The notes under the pieces are model-generated. The model saw only the letters and a list, made by a program, of their open reading frames with translations, searched no databases and had not been told where the DNA came from. From Paguma larvata (taxonomy: Eukaryota > Chordata > Mammalia > Carnivora > Viverridae): 64,000 nt of DNA. Both the position numbers and the translations under genes were made by a program. Location of the stretch: contig CM057830.1 in assembly GCA_030068075.1 (NCBI GenBank), positions 24,026,247-24,090,246 on the forward strand, written 5' to 3'. Positions 1-10,740 of the stretch are shown here, in pieces. Position 1 is the stretch's first letter, and every line of letters begins with the position of its first letter.

Positions 1-168
1 GGAAGTTTATCTGTCCCTCGTGGTAATTTAGTGTGTTTCTAATTTTATGCTTTTACTTTGTAAGTTGCTTTTTACTGTTATCTCTTTCATGCTTTTAGGA
101 TGTGCACATTTTGTCTTGGCTTTACGATAACTTTCTGTTACCTTGTATTCTAAATGGGGCATCCGCAC
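1..168. other. Unannotated AT-rich flank
   Basis: AT-rich sequence with no repeat or gene that I recognise. Short open frames here have no recognisable domain. It ends at the target duplication of the next L1. Confidence 0.4.
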
Positions 169-175
169 GGTGGCC

Positions 176-1214
176 TTTTTTTTTTTCAAACTTTTATTTA
201 AATTGTAGTTAACATATAGTGTAATACTGATTTCAGGAGTAGAATTTAGTGATACGTCACCTACATGTAACACCCAGTGCTCATCACAATAACTGCCCTA
301 CTTAATACCAATCATCCATCTAACCCATCCCCAATCCACCACCTTCCATCAACTCTTAGTTTGTTCTCTAGCATTAAGAGTCTATTATGGTTTGTTTCCC
401 TCTCTCTTTTCTTTTTTCCACCCTCCCATATGTCCATCTGTTTTGGTTCTTAAATTCCACATATGAGTGAAATCATATATCTGCCTTTCTCTGACTTATT
501 TCATTTTGCATAATACATTCTAGTTCCATCCGTGTCATTGCAAATGGCGAGATTTCATTCTTTTGTTGACTGAGTAATATTCCATTGTGTATATATACTA
601 CATCTTCCTTATCCATCCTTCAGACAGTGGACATTTAGTTTGGCTGTTGTCGATAATGCTGCTATAAACATCAGGGTGCATATACCACTTCGAATCTGTA
701 TTTTTATCCTTTGGGTAAATACCTAGTAGTGCAATTGCTGGGCCATATGGTAGTTCTATTTTTCACCTTTTGAGGAAGCTCCATATGTTCTCCAGAGTGG
801 CTGCACCAGTTTGCATTCCCACCAGCAGTGCACGAGGGTTCCCCTTTCTCTGCATCCTTGCCAATATCTCTCATTTTCTGAGGTGTTAATGTTAGCCATT
901 CTGACGAGTGTGCGATGGTATCTCATTGTGGTTTTGATTTGTATTTCCCTGGTGATGACTGATATTGAGCATGTTTTCATTTGTCTCTTAGCCATCTCGA
1001 TGTCTTCTTTGGCAACGGGTCTATTCATGTCTTCTGCCCATTTATTAAATGGGTTATTTGTTTTTTGGGTGTTGAGTTTGATAAGTGTTGTATAGATTTT
1101 GGATACTAACTGTTTATCCGATATGTCATTTGCAAATATCTTCTCCCATTCCGTCCTTGCCTTTTAGTTTTGTGGATTGTTTCCTTCACTGTGCAGAAGC
1201 TTTTTTTATCACAA
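176..1214 (-). mobile_element. LINE-1, 5'-truncated (ORF2 end plus 3' UTR)
   Basis: Read on the minus strand this is the end of an L1: the ORF2 C-terminal region (about 756-1028 keeps the typical '[12 protein letters not shown]' motif), then the 3' UTR, then an A tail seen as the T run at 176-187. Repeats GGTGGCC (169-175) and GGTGTCC (1215-1221), each followed by T's, look like the target-site duplication. The 5' part of ORF2, ORF1 and the 5' UTR are missing. ORF2 carries stops and frameshifts, so it cannot move. It looks middle-aged. Confidence 0.85.
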
Positions 1215-1227
1215 GGTGTCCTTTTTA

Positions 1228-1700
1228 GAGAAGACTTGGAACCTCAAAAAAATGCCTCATACACTTCAAATTCCTTTTGAAAGAAGGCAAAGTATAAATA
1301 GGTAAGAATACGTTGAATGAAATACAGAGATCTCTTTATAAGTAGAGGTAAATCCTCCTGGCTGTTTTTAACTCAACATATAGTTTTGTCATTATTGAAA
1401 GACCTTGTGCTCCAAATGCTTCTTGGATGGCAGTTACACCAAAACTGAATAATCACTTTGCTGCCCCTCTCATACATGAGATGGGGCTATTGATTCCTTA
1501 TCTGTAGAACCCGCTTCCCATGTTAATCCCAGTCATGAGACGGCCTCTTAGTACAATGGCTTGTCCGGTGACCAGAAACCAAAGAGAGGAGAGGATAAGG
1601 ATGCTACCGTTACGATGAAACAGAAACTAAGAGGATCATATGGAAACAAAATGATGCTTTTGGCTTCATAGATTTTTTTTTTACTTCCAGACAACTGATC
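1228..1700. other. Unassigned non-coding DNA
   Basis: No family recognised. No open frame of note, no splice-like arrangement and no RNA structure stood out. Probably unique DNA or a repeat too old to recognise by eye. Confidence 0.35.
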
Positions 1701-1754
1701 TATTTATGCTGGTTACTTTCTGGCAGTTCATGTATTTATTCAACAGCTGTTTAT

Positions 1755-1900
1755 TATCTGCTGTCAATTTGAGTTCCAGCTTCATGCTTACTAACTGCAT
1801 ATTTTTGGGTACTGCCTCAGAGCCTCAGTTTCCTTTTCTGGAAAACAGAAGTAATGATCGAACCTGCTGTCTAGAACTATGGACAGATTAAATAAGCAAC
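1755..1900 (+). repeat. MIR relic
   Basis: Contains the MIR core signature: a stretch like 'GAGCCTCAGTTTCC' near 1820, then an AT-rich tail with 'AGTAATGATCG'. Strongly diverged, as expected for a SINE active before placental mammals radiated. Edges are approximate. Confidence 0.6.
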
Positions 1901-2024
1901 TATACTTGAATAGGCTTCAGCACACAGACTTCTCTACACATGTTAGTTATCCTCATATTATTTCAGAGGCAACACATTTCCTTTTTATTTGCCTGACTTT
2001 ACATCAAATTGCCATCACTTGCAA

Positions 2025-2115
2025 GCTAGTGATGTAAGGAAATTGCAGCTCAGAGAGGTAACGTAACCTGCCTGAGGTCACACAGCAGAGTGAGTGCCAG
2101 GTGTCTCCAGAGACT
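2025..2115 (-). repeat. MIR relic, reverse orientation
   Basis: Holds the reverse-orientation MIR core: 'GCTCAGAGAGGTAACGTAAC', then 'GGTCACACAGC'. Matches the family over about 80 bases. A forward MIR lies 130 bases upstream, so these are two independent relics. Confidence 0.65.
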
Positions 2116-3762
2116 CAAATGATCGATGTCATGAGTCTGGTGCCCCCAAACAAGTTACTGAGTCTCGAGATTCCTGCGCACAGTTAGAGCCTGTGTAATT
2201 CCTACCGGTCAAAGCAAGCTCGCCGGATGTAGGAAAGAGCACTGCCTACACTGTGGCGACTCGCTTCCCTGTATACCACAGCAGGCTCGCGGTAGCCGGC
2301 AGTTACACCCCTTACACTACCCTCTCCATCCTTGGTAATCCTAATCTCTCCAAAAACCCTGCTAGACAAAAATACTACAGTGAGATAGCCTTTTCATTTC
2401 TCTGAATTGTCAAGAACAGAGGAAAGAATACACTTTCTCCTCAGAAGTTGGCCCCCTTGTCACCTTGCACCAAGCTGTGTTGTGAGATGAATAAATCAGT
2501 CCAACTTCCAGAAGAATATCTTCTGTGTCCACCAAATGATTTGCCTGCCACTTTAAACCATATTATTCCTGGCGATGTAGATGTATTTGTAGATAAAGAA
2601 ATAGACATAGAGATCGAATGTAGATATTCTAAGGGCTATCTTTTATCACTTTATTGCACTGTCTGCATGTTTTTATACCAGTTACATCTATCTGACTACG
2701 ATATAGTTGCTTTTGGACAGCCTCAGTGCTAGGCTGTGGGGCTCAGGACTTTACCTACCTTTTTCTCCATTTAACACACCCATGAGTTTGTCATGATTTT
2801 ATCTGTCTGGTAGTGCTACAGGTGGTCTTAATTTATGTTTTTTTTTAATTCATCACGTTTTCCACAGTAAACATATTTTAGCATCAGTAACACAGTTAAC
2901 CACATGTTTATTATTTTCCAGGAAATAATCCATCTCGAGCTAAATGTTTATGAAATTCTTGATACATTTCAGGAGCCAAGTTCTAATTATTTTGGACACA
3001 TTTTTTTCTTTTCAAAATTCCAAGAGCTCACTATTATTATCTCTGATTTTTTAGAGAACAAGGTTCGTTAGAATAACTCATTCAAGGACGTCGGGTGACA
3101 AGGAGCATAATCCTCTAGTCTTTGAAGCAGACATCAGACATCAGAAAAAGCAGAGGAAAGAAATAAAATGATAAAATTCAGATTCATTGTTGGCACATCT
3201 GGGACTGATTGTTGAATATGTTTGCCAAAATCGTTCTAATAGTATTTGTAGCTTTAATATCTCCATCTCCCGAAAGCCGAAAGTATAACAATGATGGTAT
3301 CTGAAAGGGAACAGTCATGGCTGACAGGACACATAAGCAATTCAGAAAATAATTTAAGTGAAGTTGAACCCAGCCTGAGCATATAGCCATTATTCTATTC
3401 ACCTTAGAGTTTGCCAGTCATGATTAATTGCAGAGGAAAATGTTTGAAGAATATATCCTTTGAAAAAGTGGCAGAGGTGAATGAACTCAAGAAAAAGCTA
3501 GAGACAATTCACATTATTGGAATATAAAATTCTCATGATCCTCAAAGGCAGAATCCAGTTCATTCTAAACAGGTCAGATATTACCGCAGCTGGCTCCTAC
3601 CTGCTAAATTTATAACTAGTGCAGGCACAGACCTCACACTGATGAGGCTTTAACTCTGTTCAGGTATTCGTACAGTTCTGGAGATAATTTCTTGCACCAT
3701 TGTTTCATGCGGAATGCTTGACGACTAAGGTAATTAAAGCATAGAAACATAGATTTTAGCTT
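2116..3762. other. Long unassigned block
   Basis: About 1.6 kb with no repeat that I recognise. An open frame at 2448-2732 and a minus-strand frame at 3184-3402 match no known domain and have no clear initiation context. I see no processed pseudogene. Candidate unique DNA. Confidence 0.35.
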
Positions 3763-3779
3763 CAAAATTAGTAAGATAT

Positions 3780-4043
3780 CCCGGGGCCCCTGGGTGGCTC
3801 AGTCAGTAAGCGTCTGACTCCAGCTCAGGTCATGATCTCACTGTTTGTGGGTTCAAGCCCCACATCAGGCTCTGTGCTGACACCTCAGAGCCTGGAGCCT
3901 GCTTCAGATTCTGTGTCTCCCTCTCTCTGACCCTCCCCCGCTCAAACTGTCTCTCTCTCTCAAAATAAATTTTAAAAAAAACCTCCCCCACTCACACTCT
4001 GTCTCAAAATAAATTTGAAAAAATACAAAAAATTTTAAAAAGA
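3780..4043 (+). mobile_element. SINEC (felid tRNA-Lys SINE), full length
   Basis: Starts at the pol III A-box-like 'TGGCTCAGTCAGTAAGCG', with a B-box-like 'GGGTTCAAGCCCC' further in, then a (TC)n tract and an AATAAA tail. It is flanked by a perfect 17-base target duplication, CAAAATTAGTAAGATAT (3763-3779 and 4044-4060). The 3' third is present twice: a second 'CCCCCACTCACACTCTGTCTC' plus tail follows the first tail, giving about 40 extra bases. Confidence 0.95.
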
Positions 4044-4060
4044 CAAAATTAGTAAGATAT

Positions 4061-4560
4061 TTCAACAGAAAGAGAAGGTAACTCTGAGACTTTCTCCTTT
4101 CCTCCTGAGTAAACTTGTAGTCCTGACTTCAGCTTGATACTCAAGGAAACTCTTCACATAAATGTAATCAATTACCTTTACATTTACTCAAAATTCAAAT
4201 GAGGTCTTTTAATGCTGTAATATTATTAGAGAATTTAAAATGATCTCAAATATATTCACTTACAATCTCTCCATTACAAGTAAAAAAAAAAAAGCATTTG
4301 GGGCATTGGGATGGTTAAATTAGAGGAGAGACGAAGGAAGTGGCAGTGCCCCAGGTTACTGAACATACCCCTCCAGAGAGAGCCACGCAAACACTGTCCC
4401 AGAACCTCTGGCATCTGACTACGTCTAATCGCACTGTCTCCACTGAGAAAGGGTGCAAGTTCATGGTCTTCAGTGTCTTGTACCATTTTAGGGACACACA
4501 TGAGGGCCCAAAGGGGCTGCTCAGGCTGCAGAATTTCTGGAACTAATATAAGCAATCATA
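4061..4560. other. Unassigned non-coding DNA
   Basis: No repeat recognised. Overlapping open frames on both strands between 4274 and 4555 have no recognisable domain and are most likely chance. Confidence 0.35.
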
Positions 4561-4575
4561 TTCTTCCTACTTTGT

Positions 4576-4792
4576 TGGTTTTTTTTTTTAATTTTTTAAT
4601 GTTTTTTCTTGAGAGAGAGACACAGAATGCGAGCGGGGGAGGGGCAAAGAGAGAGGGAGACACAGAATCTGAAACAGGCTCCAGGCTCCACACCTGTCAG
4701 CACAGAGCTTGGTGGGGTTCGAACCCGCAAACTGTGAGATGATGAGCTGAAGTCGGATGCTTAACTAACTGAGCCACCGCAGATGCCCCAGG
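4576..4792 (-). mobile_element. SINEC, reverse orientation
   Basis: Reverse complement of the felid SINE: tail as T run at left, GA-rich tract, 'CAGGCTCCAGGCTCC', then the tRNA-like head near 4740-4790. Target duplication TTCTTCCTACTTTGT (4561-4575) and TTCTTCCTACATTGT (4793-4807), one mismatch. Confidence 0.93.
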
Positions 4793-4807
4793 TTCTTCCT
4801 ACATTGT

Positions 4808-5164
4808 AAGAGAAGAAGATTATTTCCAAGACGGGACAGGTAGCTATGTGAATTGATACATCACAGTGACAATTTTGTTTTGATGGTGAAAATACCATTC
4901 TGCTTCCTTTGTTTCTACTTTGCTTTCCACTTCCTGCCTGTCTCTATCCTCCTTCACAGCCAGACTTTTCAGTAGAGTTGTCTACACTTCCTTCCCACGC
5001 TCTCATTTCTTACATTCTCCTCTACCTATCTCATCTGGCTCCCATCCCAGTCTCTCTACCAGAAAGAATCCCTCTGGCAAGGAAACCATCGATTTCAGTT
5101 ATTACACCCACCTACATTTTTCCTGCCTCTTCTTGATCTATCGCTTCTTCCATTAATATCTTAC
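4808..5164. other. Unassigned pyrimidine-rich block
   Basis: Pyrimidine-rich on the plus strand, so several frames stay open for 75-78 codons (4909-5156), but none matches a known protein. No repeat family recognised. Confidence 0.35.
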
Positions 5165-5340
5165 CACCTAGTGTTTGCCATGCTCTATGCAAGGTGCTGG
5201 CGAGAAACACTCATCAAACACACTCATCATCAGCTAGGTGCTGGCGAGTGACATGCTCATTGTTGTTGCCTTCACAAGGAGCTTACGTTCTAGTGGGGAG
5301 ACAGAATTACCTAAATAACCACATGTTTAAATTAGAGTTA
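5165..5340 (+). repeat. L2 relic with a 44-bp internal duplication
   Basis: Resembles the L2 segment 'gtgctaggtgctgggg ... aaggagcttacgttctagtggggagacag' and ends in 'ACCTAAATAACC'. The motif AGGTGCTGGCGAG occurs at 5192 and again at 5236, so a 44-bp unit has been duplicated within the relic. Confidence 0.6.
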
Positions 5341-5815
5341 CAAAGCAAAAAGAAAAGTGATATGAAAGAGAAAGTTAAGTGGGCTGCGAAGGCCCTGAAT
5401 AAAGTACAGGAGCAGTCTTTCTCTTAGTATTTTTTGTGGAAATTAAAAAAATATGTTGGTGATTTCCTCCTTTTTGAAGCACTGTTTCCTTGGAGATCAT
5501 GATAATGCATTCTCCTGATTTTATTCCTACTTCTCTGAAGAGTCCCTTCTATTTTCCTTAGATAATTTATTCTCTGCTCCGCCAAGTATAAATGTCCTTT
5601 CTCTGAGCCTAGCCTTTGGGCCTCTACAAATCTCTCCCCATGTTCCTCCTGTTAGTGATCCTATCCAATGCCCGGGGTCACTTTGCATCTATTTGCCAGT
5701 GGCTTCCAAATGCAAGTTTCCAACACGCATTTCACTTGTTCACTCTAGTTTTACATATCCAGTGTCCTCGATGGCACAGGGTGCATTAAAATGTGCATCT
5801 CGGCCCCTCTGCTGT
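5341..5815. other. Unassigned non-coding DNA
   Basis: AT-rich, then pyrimidine-rich. No repeat or gene recognised. Confidence 0.35.
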
Positions 5816-5935
5816 CCCTCGAGGACAGGCTGCCACCATTGTCTCACATGGACTAGTGCAGTAGCCTCCTAACTCGTTTCACTGCTTACACTCTTACGTT
5901 CCACAGCGTCTTCACCATGTTGTAGCCATAGTGGG
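5816..5935 (+). repeat. Ancient interspersed repeat, family uncertain
   Basis: The stretch around 'CCATTGTCTCACATGGACTAG' and 'GCAGTAGCCTCCTAACT' resembles a widespread old mammalian repeat. I cannot assign the family with confidence. Confidence 0.4.
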
Positions 5936-6039
5936 TTTTTTTTTTTAACAGAACTTCATTTTACTGTTTATAAGATCATTTAGACATTAAATGAGATTGA
6001 TGAAAAGCACCAATTGTCTACACAGCTGTGTTATTGCTA

Positions 6040-6515
6040 TGTCGTGTGTAATAGCAATATTGAAAACACAATTTTCATCTGTGTGTTTGTGACAACATGA
6101 ATGGACCTCAAGGGCATTATGCAAAGTGAAATAAGTCAGACAGAGAAAGACCAGTACTGTCTGATCTCAGTTACATGTGGAATCTACAAAAGATAGAAGA
6201 GATTGATGGTTGCCAGACTGGGGGTGAGCCATAGGGGTTGGGTCCAAAATGGGTGAAGGGGGTCAAAGGTGCAAACCTACAGTTATAAAGTAAATAAATC
6301 CTGGGGATGTACAGCCTGGTGACTGTAGTTAATAACACTGAATTTCAAGTTTGAAAGTTGCCACGAGAGTAGATCTTAAAACTTCCCATCACAAGAAAAC
6401 ATTGTTTTAACTACGTGTGGTGATGGACGGTAACTCGATTTACTAGTGTAATCATTTTGCAATATATGTCAAATTGTTATGTTGTACAAATAAAATGAGG
6501 TTATTAAAGAAGTTT
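6040..6515 (+). mobile_element. LINE-1 (L1M-type) 3' end
   Basis: Shows the L1M 3'-end sequence in order: 'ACAACATGAATGGACCT', 'GTGAAATAAGTCAGACAGAG', 'GATGGTTGCCAGA', 'GTCCTGGGGATGTACAG', then 'GTTATGTTGTACA'. Old and 5'-truncated, with no open frame left. Confidence 0.8.
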
Positions 6516-6880
6516 TCATAGGTATCTATTAATAAGAGATCAGCTGAGGAAATTATGATATATACACCCAGGGGAATATTGTGCAACCATTAGAAAACAA
6601 TGAATCAACTCTATGTGAAGGAGTATGGGATGACTTCTCAGATATATCGTGAAGTGGAAAAAGTGAAGCATGAAAGGGCATGTGTTATATGCTGCCCCTT
6701 GTGCTTAAGAAGTATAAAATTTCTAAGTTTACGTGTTTCTGGGAGAAATGGATCTTGTCGACTCTAGGGGAACCGAGTGGGTAGAGACAGAAAAGCTGTC
6801 TGAGTTACACTACTTTGTATCTTTGCGTTTTCTCTTCCAAAATACATTTTTAAAGTTGAGTTAAAAAAAAAAAAAAGATC
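6516..6880 (+). mobile_element. Second older LINE-1/HAL1-type 3' end
   Basis: A second LINE tail directly follows the first. It has 'GAGGAAATTATGATATATAC', 'AATATTGTGCAACCATTAG', 'GTGAAGTGGAAAAAGTG' and a terminal A run at 6863-6877. The family (old L1M or HAL1) is uncertain. Confidence 0.55.
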
Positions 6881-6958
6881 AAGAACTCTACAAAAATCCT
6901 ATCATTAGAAATTGTAAGTGTAGCTCTTCCTGCACGTGGCCCGGGGTGATCTCTGAAA

Positions 6959-7746
6959 ATGTTCGCTCTTCACTTGTGGCAGAAAACCCTACAAAAGCAT
7001 GCAAGTCAAGAGGCTCAAATCTTCACGTTCACTTTAAGAGCTCATGTGAAACTACCCAGGCCATCAAGTATCTGAAAGATGTCACTTTGCAGAAGCAACG
7101 TGTGCCATTCTGTCCCTACACTGGTGAAATTGGTAGGTGTACCCAGGCCAAACACTGGGGCTGGACCCATGGTCACTGGCCCAAAATGAGTGCCGAATTT
7201 GTACTTCACATGTCTAAAAACGCAGCGAGTAGGGACACCTGGGTGGCTAATTCAGTCAAACCACCAGCTCTTGATTTTGCCTCAGGTCATGATCTCATGG
7301 TTCGTAGGATCGAGCCTTGAGGAGGGCTCCACAGTCAGTTTGAGGACTGCTTGGGACTCTTAATCCCTCTCTCTGCCACTCTCCTGCTCGCTCACTTCGA
7401 CGTGTGCATATGTGCTTTCTCTCTTCCTCTCTTTCTGAAAATAAATAAATAAAAATGCAGAGCGTAATGCTGAACTGAAGGGTTTAGATGTAGATTCTTG
7501 GGTCATTGAGCACATCCAGGCAAATAAAGCCCCCAAGATGTGGCCTGGAACTTACAGGGCTTGTGGTCGGAATAACCCTCCCTGCCACGCTGACATGATC
7601 TTTACTGAAAAATTGTTCCTAAGCCAGAACAGGAGGTTGCACAGGAGAAAACGATATCCCAGAAGACACCGGAGAAATAAAAAAACTTATGCCCGAGAAT
7701 AAATTCTGCATGAAGCAAATGCAAATAAAAGTAAAAACAGAAAAAA
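6959..7746 (+). pseudogene. RPL17P: RPL17 (ribosomal protein uL22) processed pseudogene, split by a SINE
   Basis: An intronless copy of RPL17 mRNA, which encodes a 60S ribosomal protein. Recognisable stretches include '[20 protein letters not shown]', '[15 protein letters not shown]' and '[20 protein letters not shown]' (about 6984-7194). After the SINE it resumes with '[18 protein letters not shown]'. The ATG is at 6959, the old stop at 7700-7702, and an A-rich tail ends near 7746. Target duplication AGAAATTGTAAGTGTA (6907-6922) and AGAAGTTCTAAGTGTA (7747-7762), 14 of 16 matching, marks LINE-1-mediated insertion. It is dead: compared with RPL17 there is a one-base loss just after the ATG, about nine codons missing at 7068, smaller deletions after 7580, and the SINE. 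Confidence 0.92.
7232..7450 (+). mobile_element. SINEC inside the RPL17 pseudogene
   Basis: Begins 'GGGACACCTGGGTGGCT' and ends in an (AATA)n tail. The pseudogene sequence on both sides repeats imperfectly: 'AAAAACGCAGCGAGT' before and 'AAAAATGCAGAGCGTAA' after, which is the target duplication. More diverged than the best felid SINE copies here, so probably an older SINEC subfamily. Confidence 0.85.
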
Positions 7747-7762
7747 AGAAGTTCTAAGTGTA

Positions 7763-7822
7763 CACACACATGGACATGGCCAGACAGATACACGCACGTG
7801 CACACACACGCACACGCACATT
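7763..7822. repeat. Imperfect (CA)n tract
   Basis: Alternating CA with interruptions (CACACACATGG, CACGCACGTGCACACACACGC). It directly follows the pseudogene's target duplication. Confidence 0.8.
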
Positions 7823-8130
7823 GGGCCTCTTAGGCCGAAGGCACCCAACTAGCTCTTCAAATTTTCCTGCAGGTCCAAGAAGCAAATCTAAAACTTTTTT
7901 AATGGATTCACTGAGTAATCGTTATGTGAATATCTCTGTGTTATGGACCTGCCAGAAAAATCCTCTGCAAATGAACTCGTAAAATTTGCATCGCTGTTGG
8001 TAGAACATCTAGGAAACAATAAGAGTACGTATCTCATAGGTGAAATTATTGAAATTACATGTTTTTGCTGGACACACCCATACTTTGAGTATGGGGTCCT
8101 CATTCTTTTATTTTCCCTTTTCCATTCAGG
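7823..8130. other. Unassigned non-coding DNA
   Basis: Short open frames on both strands (7888-8142, 7943-8155) have no recognisable domain. Possibly part of the LINE relic that follows. Confidence 0.3.
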
Positions 8131-8771
8131 GAATTCTGGCAAGGGAATCTGCTAGAACTCCCAGATCTTGCCCAAAACCTCCCTGATGAAAGAACAGTGC
8201 CATGAGAGATGAGACTGTCAAAACGAAACTCAGATGACTTAGCAAAGGAGGGCTTCTCTGAGAAAGTAAAAGTAGAGCAGAAATCCGAAACATGAGTAAG
8301 AATTGGTGAGGTGAGGAGGATGAGGAGTTAGCCCAAGCATATGGACCACATACATTTAACGTTCTCCCTCCTGAAACAACAGCGAAATGGCGATGGAGAG
8401 AATAAAATGGCATAATCCACAAGAACAAAAGGAAGATGATACAGTGACAGATGAACCATTGCAAGCAAGTGCCGGAGGGTGGAAAAGAAGATGGCGAGTG
8501 AGAACTGCCCGCGAAGACCCGAGAAACCTAAGATAGACAGTGTGGGTAGCAAGATCCAGAAACTAACTGATGGATGCTACAGAAATCCAGAAAGGTTCTG
8601 AAATTATAGACTTGTACTAATTAAGGCATACGTACAGGTAGGACTGAAAAGGAGAGGATATGTAATGGCTGCGTAGATGGCTAGGTCCCCTCCATTCTCC
8701 ATGCAGGTAGGACCCCCAGGAGATGGGAGGTATATTCTCTGGTGAGGTTGAACCAGCACTTTCTGTCGCAG

Positions 8772-8930
8772 CGACTCTCAACCTTGACTGCACATTTGAA
8801 TCATCTGGGGAGATTTTGAAAAATCCCTATACCCAGGCTTCCCTGCGAAGCAATGAAATCAGTGTATCTGAAGATAACACCTCGTGAATTATTAGTTTTA
8901 AAGCTACCCAGGTGACTACACCGCAAAGCT
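8772..8930 (+). mobile_element. MER5A-type hAT transposon relic
   Basis: Begins 'CGACTCTCAACCTTGACTGCACATTTGAATCATCTGGGGAGATTTT' in sense and closes with 'AGCTACCCAGGTGACT', matching the ends of the non-autonomous MER5A element. No coding capacity. Confidence 0.75.
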
Positions 8931-10038
8931 ATGGATGGAAAGTCAGTGTTGGTGTACCAGGCAGAACTACTAAAAACTAAGGGAAAACGGCCCAATCGGC
9001 ACACCCCCACCCATAAATGTAGAGCTGGCAGCCAACACTTGACTGCTTGTTATCGTGTACATATGACTATCAGCCAAGAATTCCTAGCATTTGAGGGAAG
9101 CCTCAAGCATAAAAGACACAGACCAAAACAAATGGTTACAAAGCAGGGAACATAGAAATTTCTAAACACCTTTTCAAACATCCTCAGCAGCATCTGAGAA
9201 GATCGGCTTCTGTACAGCAAGGACAGGATGCCATTTTTATAGTTCAAAGCCTAACAAAGAGCCCCTGGAAATGAAATGAAGACAGCTGAAGTAAAGACAA
9301 ATATCCAGCAGGAACTTTGGAAGACAAAGTGGAGGTCATTCTCTGTGACACTGAACAAAAAGGAAAACAGCTGGAAACTAGGAGTGAAAAGAAAATGGGA
9401 AAATTACTTTAGGAGATCTGACACCTTACAAACAGGAGGGACAGAAAGAGAGAACCAATAAAACCGAGTGAGGGAATTAGAAAAATAAAAACACGGAGTA
9501 CATGTGCAAAACTGAAGGATGTTGGTTTCCAGATGAATGCTCACGCACTGTGGATGTAAAATTACCCACACCCTGATATGGGAGTGCGAGATTCCAGAAT
9601 GTCGTGGGTAAAGACAAGACCCTAATAACCCTCAAAGCTAAAAAAGCAAAAACAAAAACAAGAAAAAAACAGGTAAGATAACAGATTGACAATGAGAATG
9701 GCATCCGACTTTGCAGAAGCATAGCTACAATTCAGGAGACCGTGGAGAATTACATGCAAGGTTCTGAGGGAAAATGATTTCCAAACTAGAATTCTATACC
9801 TTGCCAATGTACTCATGGAGGGGGAAAGGAGAATAAAGACGTTTTCAGATATGCAGTCCCTAAAGATGTGCTTTAAAGGCACCTTCTCTGGAAGCTACTG
9901 GAGGATGCTTCACCAAGATAAGGAAATAAAACAAGAAAAAAGATTTTGGATGCAGAAAACAGGGCTCTAACACAGGAGAGGTGTAGGGTGATTTCACAGG
10001 GAGGTGGGGAAGGGTAGTTTCAAGATGGCATTGTGCAG

Positions 10039-10267
10039 GGCGCCTGGGTAGGTTGAGCGTCCAAATCTTGGTTTTGGCTCGAGTCATGATCTCACAGTTT
10101 TGTGGGTTCAAGCCCCACATCGGGCTCTGTGCTGGCGTCACAGAGCCTACCTGGGATTCTCTCTCTCTCTCCTTCTCTTTTCTCTCCCTCTCTCTCTACC
10201 CCTCCCCCACTCATGCTGTCCCTCTCTCTCTCTCTCAAAAATAAATAAATAAATTTAAAAACAAAAG
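10039..10267 (+). mobile_element. SINEC inside the HAL1-like relic
   Basis: Head 'GGCGCCTGGGTAGGTTGAGCG' lacks about ten bases of the A-box region. The B-box-like 'GGGTTCAAGCCCC' is intact. Tail is (AATA)n. Target duplication GATGGCATTGTGCAG (10,024-10,038) and GATGGCCTCGTGCAG (10,268-10,282). Confidence 0.93.
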
Positions 10268-10740
10268 GATGGCCTCGTGCAGGCCTACAGAAAACCCAGT
10301 CCAAATTGGAGTAGGCAGACAGACACTCGCTAAAGCATGTTACTGGTAGTTGGTTTAATGTGTTGGAAAGTACTGAGAGGAAATTAAACTTTTGTTGCGA
10401 GTTTAGGGATCAATCAGCAAGCAGTCCGTATCACACTAAAAACAAAGAAAATGCAGTGATTATTAACCACCTCCAGGGAAAACAGAAGTGTATACAACAA
10501 AGGAAAGGTCAAAGCACACTTAGTGGCTCATCGATAAATACTATTTACATCATAAAAATTTACAGATTAAAGACACGTTTATCCAGTAATTGTGATGTAA
10601 CCTTTTTGGAAGAATGGAAAAAAGGGAAGTGTGGAAGGAGAGGAGGTATTGGAGGTGGTGATAATTAAGGGGAAAGTGGTTTGTGATTTATACCTTTGTC
10701 TTCTGTAGTAGGAAACCAGTATGTAATACGTCCTATTGAA

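Larger units (their letters stand above)
8130..10740 (+). mobile_element. HAL1/LINE-1-like relic, interrupted
   Basis: From about 9660 the match to HAL1 (the 'half-L1' family, ORF1 only) is good: 'GATTGACAATGAGAATGGCATC', 'GTTCTGAGGGAAAATGATTT', 'CTAGAATTCTATACC', 'AAGCTACTGGAGGATG' and, after the SINE, 'CCAGTCCAAATTGGAGTAGG'. The left part (8130-9660) is weaker and included tentatively. It is interrupted by MER5A (8772-8930) and a SINE (10,039-10,267). No frame remains open along it. Confidence 0.55.

Noticed and set aside
2448..2732. 94-codon open frame in the repeat-free block at 2-3.7 kb
   Set aside because: No recognised domain, no conserved neighbours and ordinary AT-rich composition.
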